NCBI GenBank assembly: GCA_964424105.1
Contig: CAYRHJ010000008.1
Span: forward strand, 1-64,000
Direction of reading: 5' to 3'
Length of the DNA: 64,000 nucleotides
DNA from: CAYRHJ01 sp964424105
GTDB lineage: Bacteria > Planctomycetota > Phycisphaerae > UBA1845
A program made the translations under genes and the position numbers. The notes beneath the pieces were generated by a model, which was given only the letters and a program-made list of their open reading frames with translations, was not told the DNA's origin and searched no databases. Positions 61,178 through 64,000 of this stretch are shown piece after piece. The first letter of the stretch is position 1. Each line of letters begins with the position of its first letter.

Positions 61178-61819
61178 ATGAATGATGGAAACACGATTGA
61201 CCTGATTTTGGCCTCGTCCAGTCCGAGGCGGCGGGAGTTGCTCGCCCAAGCCGGCTTTTCATTTCGGGTCGTGGTGCCGCCACTTGATGAACCCGATCAG
61301 ATGGGGGCTGACGTTCCGCCGGAAGCTCGCGCCGAAGCGCTAAGCTACTTCAAAGCTCGAAGCGTGGCCAAGTCGCTCCCTGAAGCTGAGTCACGGGGCG
61401 CGGTGATCCTGGCTGCGGATACGATTGTTGCCCTGGCGGGACGCATTTATGGTAAGGCTGACGACGTGGATGAAGCTCGCGCGATCCTCCGTTCGTTGAG
61501 CGGCACGAAGCATCGCGTCGTGACCGGCGTCGCACTGCTCGACGCAGGTCTGATTCGCCGAGTCATCAAGCATGACGTGACTTGGGTCCACATGAAGACG
61601 ATGGCCCCGGAGGCCATGGAGCAGTATTTGCAAAGCAAGGCCTGGGAAGGCAAGGCGGGCGCATACGGTATTCAGGATCGCGGAGACGCGTTCATTGAGC
61701 GAATCGAAGGCAGCTTCACCAATGTGGTGGGCTTGCCCATGGAGCTGGTTCGTCAAATGCTGAACGCCTGGGGTATCTCGCCTCAAAAGACTGGCCCATT
61801 GCCCACCGAAACAGCCTGA
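61178..61819 (+). CDS. maf: Maf-family nucleotide pyrophosphatase
   Basis: 213 residues from the ATG at 61178; the frame from 61097 is unsupported. The Maf signature IDLILASSSPRRRELLAQAG is at the N-terminus, followed by EALSYFKARSVAKSLPEAES, AVILAADTIVALAGRIYGKA (catalytic Asp), GTKHRVVTGVAL and KAGAYGIQDRGDAFIERIEG. Maf enzymes hydrolyse non-standard or modified dNTPs (dTTP/UTP type or 7-methyl-GTP type) to monophosphates. It follows the Bat cluster by about 110 bases, same strand, perhaps co-transcribed. Confidence 0.92.
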   Translation: MNDGNTIDLILASSSPRRRELLAQAGFSFRVVVPPLDEPDQMGADVPPEARAEALSYFKARSVAKSLPEAESRGAVILAADTIVALAGRIYGKADDVDEARAILRSLSGTKHRVVTGVALLDAGLIRRVIKHDVTWVHMKTMAPEAMEQYLQSKAWEGKAGAYGIQDRGDAFIERIEGSFTNVVGLPMELVRQMLNAWGISPQKTGPLPTETA

Positions 61820-61952
61820 CCGGCGCCTGGATACGTAAACACCGACGGAATCGCCGACGGAGATTTCACGCAACACCATTCCAATTGACGAAGTACGACG
61901 GTGAAGCGTGACCTGGAACGCGGCAGCCACCGCGACGACGTCGTATGACTGC

Positions 61953-63980
61953 CTACGGATGGCCCGGTTGCGTGGACCTCTGCGCCGTTTCCAGGGTCTC
62001 GCGCATCGTCAGATCGTCTGGATTCAGCCGCACGGCTTCACGAAATTGCTCGAGTGCAGCCGAAGTTTCACCTTTCACCTGAAGCGCACTTCCCAAATTG
62101 TAATGCAGAATGGCTGTGCCGGGTTGGAGACGGATGGCTTGTCGAAACTCGGCGATGGCATCGTCCACCCGCCCCGTGGAAAAATAGACGTTGCCCAGAT
62201 TTCCGTGCGCCCCCGCGTGTTCGGGCACCATCTTCAGCGTTATTTCATAGGCTTGGATGGCCTGGTCGTACTGTCCCTGCCGCGCATACACGTTTCCGAG
62301 ATTGTAAAAACCTTGCACGTTGGCCGGGTGCGTTTCGATCGCCCTGACATAGGCCAGCGCCGCTTCGTCCAATCGATCCAGCCTCAACAACGCGTTGCCG
62401 CGGCTGTTATGGGCGTGTGAACGCGTCTGGGCCAGCGATTCGGGACGCCAACGTTGATAGGTCGATTCGGAAGGAACCGCCGCCGCTGCTTCGTAATGCC
62501 GAATCGCTTCTTCATAACGCCCCACCGACGTTAACGCGTGGCCCAGGTTGTAATGGGCGGAGACGTGATTCGAATTCCGCTCCAACGCCTCCTGATACGC
62601 AGCGATGGCCCGTTCGTACAGCTCCCGCCGCAAATAGGCATTGCCCAGATTGTATCGGGCCCGGACGTTTTGCGGTCGCGCTGCCAACACGCGATGCCAC
62701 ATTATCAAATCGCTATGATAATCGCGATTGCGCGCCACGGTGCGCGCGCTCAACGCCCCGACGATTAACAGTCCGACACACCCCGCCGCCCACCTGACGG
62801 CACGTTGTCGACCTGCACCATGAAACAGGCACATCACCCGCATGGCCGCGACAACTGCGACGACGATCGGAGCAGCCAGCGGCAGATACATGCGGTGCTC
62901 GAAGGCTGCATCCCGAATGGGGATGAAACTGGACGTGGGTGACATTATGATGAAAAACCAAGCCCCCACGAACCCCAGCCAATGTCGGCGCATCAGTGCA
63001 TACACGGTCAATCCCAACAGCCCAACGACCAGAATCGCCGGCGCAAGCACGTCAGACAGCGACCGAACGAAGGGCCACTCGTAGTCGAGACACAACGAAT
63101 CCGGCCAAAACACGAGTCGCAAATAATGGGTGATGACTTCGGCTTGCGTCAATGCGTATTCATAGGGTGTCACTCGCGTATAGGAAAACCCCACGTCGCT
63201 CGTCGCGCCCGCCCGCGGGAACAAGACGTCTTGCGCCACACCGGTCAACACGAGAACCACCCAGGTCGAAACCAGCCCGGCGTACAATGACCAACGCCGT
63301 CCGAACATCAACCGCCAAGAGCCCGCCAAAAACACCCAATCGAAAAGGGCGATAACGACGGGGGCGGTTACCATGTCGCCCTTGCTGCCCATTCCCAGAG
63401 CGCAGGCCATCACGGAGGCGAAGAACCAACGTCGTCTTCGATCCGAATCCACCCCGCGAATCACGCAGTAGAGCGACAGGAGATAGAACAGGCCCATCAT
63501 GGACGTGCCCCGCTGTATGACATAGGTCACACTCTGCGTTTGAAGCGGATGAACCATCCAAATCAGCGATATGACAAACGCCGTTGCTGCGGCTGAGCCG
63601 GCCGATCCGACTTTCAAAACCAACAGCGTGCGACGAACGACGCCGAAAAGCAAAAGCGCCGCCGCGATGTGAATCGCTAAATTAACCGCGTGGTATCCCC
63701 AAACTCGAGCTTCATGAATCGCATAGTTCAAAGCCAGCGAAACGTTGAGCACGGGCCGATCACGATGTCCTAGCATCTCCCAAGGTGGCCAGAGCTGGCG
63801 AATCGACTCGTTGCGGACGATGGAAGCATCGTCATCGAGCAGAAAAACGCCTTGAAAACTGTTGTGGTAGGCAAGGACTCCCGCCAGCGGAATCAGCCAC
63901 ACCAACCAACGAATCTCGCGAGAGGGTTGCGGGGTGGCCGCGTCGATCATTTTATCGGTGGGTTTATTTTGAGCCGTCAT
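61953..63980 (-). CDS. Multi-pass membrane protein with C-terminal TPRs (TMTC-like)
   Basis: 675 residues. About ten hydrophobic helices fill residues 25-430 (for example WLVWLIPLAGVLAYHNSF; LAIHIAAALLLFGVV; AILVVGLLGLTVYALM). The luminal loop LDDDASIVRNESIRQLWPPW and the pattern HPLQTQSVTYVIQRGTSMMG resemble the GT-C fold of TMTC and related O-mannosyl or glycosyltransferase-like proteins. The C-terminal part (about 440-660) holds six TPRs (ARYNLGNAYLRRELYERAIA; GFYNLGNVYARQGQYDQAIQ; AHGNLGNVYFSTGRVDDAIA). A glycosyl-transfer role is inferred from the fold only. The gene is complete and begins 20 bases from the window end. Confidence 0.85.
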   Translation of the reverse strand: MTAQNKPTDKMIDAATPQPSREIRWLVWLIPLAGVLAYHNSFQGVFLLDDDASIVRNESIRQLWPPWEMLGHRDRPVLNVSLALNYAIHEARVWGYHAVNLAIHIAAALLLFGVVRRTLLVLKVGSAGSAAATAFVISLIWMVHPLQTQSVTYVIQRGTSMMGLFYLLSLYCVIRGVDSDRRRRWFFASVMACALGMGSKGDMVTAPVVIALFDWVFLAGSWRLMFGRRWSLYAGLVSTWVVLVLTGVAQDVLFPRAGATSDVGFSYTRVTPYEYALTQAEVITHYLRLVFWPDSLCLDYEWPFVRSLSDVLAPAILVVGLLGLTVYALMRRHWLGFVGAWFFIIMSPTSSFIPIRDAAFEHRMYLPLAAPIVVAVVAAMRVMCLFHGAGRQRAVRWAAGCVGLLIVGALSARTVARNRDYHSDLIMWHRVLAARPQNVRARYNLGNAYLRRELYERAIAAYQEALERNSNHVSAHYNLGHALTSVGRYEEAIRHYEAAAAVPSESTYQRWRPESLAQTRSHAHNSRGNALLRLDRLDEAALAYVRAIETHPANVQGFYNLGNVYARQGQYDQAIQAYEITLKMVPEHAGAHGNLGNVYFSTGRVDDAIAEFRQAIRLQPGTAILHYNLGSALQVKGETSAALEQFREAVRLNPDDLTMRETLETAQRSTQPGHP

Positions 63981-64000
63981 GGCGCTGGCTGCGATCCAAC

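Noticed and set aside
1..64000. tRNA or rRNA genes
   Set aside because: I looked through the intergenic stretches for T-loop and cloverleaf patterns and rRNA-like sequence and found none, but without a covariance search a tRNA could be missed.

Overview
The window looks like a chromosome segment of a Planctomycetota bacterium, probably near the Phycisphaerae or a related uncultured lineage; this placement is inferred. The evidence is GC-rich DNA, secreted proteins with degenerate dockerin-type repeats of the 'GDINSDGVVNVLDLAQLL' kind, a canonical PEP-CTERM tail plus two other C-terminal anchor tails, a histone H1-like Hc1 protein, a mitochondrial-like (spdEFG1-type) EF-G, a Bat/MoxR cluster, and large numbers of short hairpin repeats between genes. 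No rRNA, tRNA or CRISPR array was recognised.

Layout. Positions 1-12 kb are accessory: the edge of an IS5-family transposase, a 1.2-kDa-residue-scale secreted dockerin/CARDB-like protein, two broken genes, a TPR protein that runs into one of the broken genes, and a two-gene module (four-helix membrane protein plus soluble protein with an Ada-like Cys motif) of unknown function. Positions 12-23 kb hold a secreted anchored protein, an amidohydrolase lacking expected metal ligands, an M20 deacylase, a histone-deacetylase-family hydrolase divergent from a HAD hydrolase, a peptidase S74 self-cleaving secreted protein coupled to a small dockerin protein, and fusA. Positions 23-35.5 kb hold a large FG-GAP/thrombospondin-3 protein, a LegB-like dehydratase with its nucleotidyltransferase, a metallo-beta-lactamase-fold hydrolase, a redoxin with an in-frame TGA at the first active-site cysteine followed by a SECIS-like hairpin, a CYTH protein, an orphan ABC ATPase, mcsB-mcsA and a PTPS/QueD-like enzyme.

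Positions 35.5-48.6 kb hold aceE, the GDP-fucose pair gmd-fcl with a glycosyltransferase fused to a Rossmann domain, a DUF2914-like secreted protein, holA coupled to a TPR protein, hc1, a FabZ-like dehydratase, surE and a free-standing MetRS-beta-like tRNA-binding domain. Positions 49-61.8 kb hold a PEP-CTERM protein with a CxxCH motif, then the Bat cluster: moxR, DUF58, a parvulin, a lipoprotein, batA, batB, batC, batD and batE, followed by maf. The window ends in a TMTC-like membrane TPR protein.

The strongest unusual signals are the probable UxxC selenoprotein (30547-31539), the mosaic of five intergenic hairpin repeat modules, a possible Cys-containing C-terminal sorting signal shared by two secreted proteins, and the uncharacterised two-gene membrane module at 7.7-11 kb.
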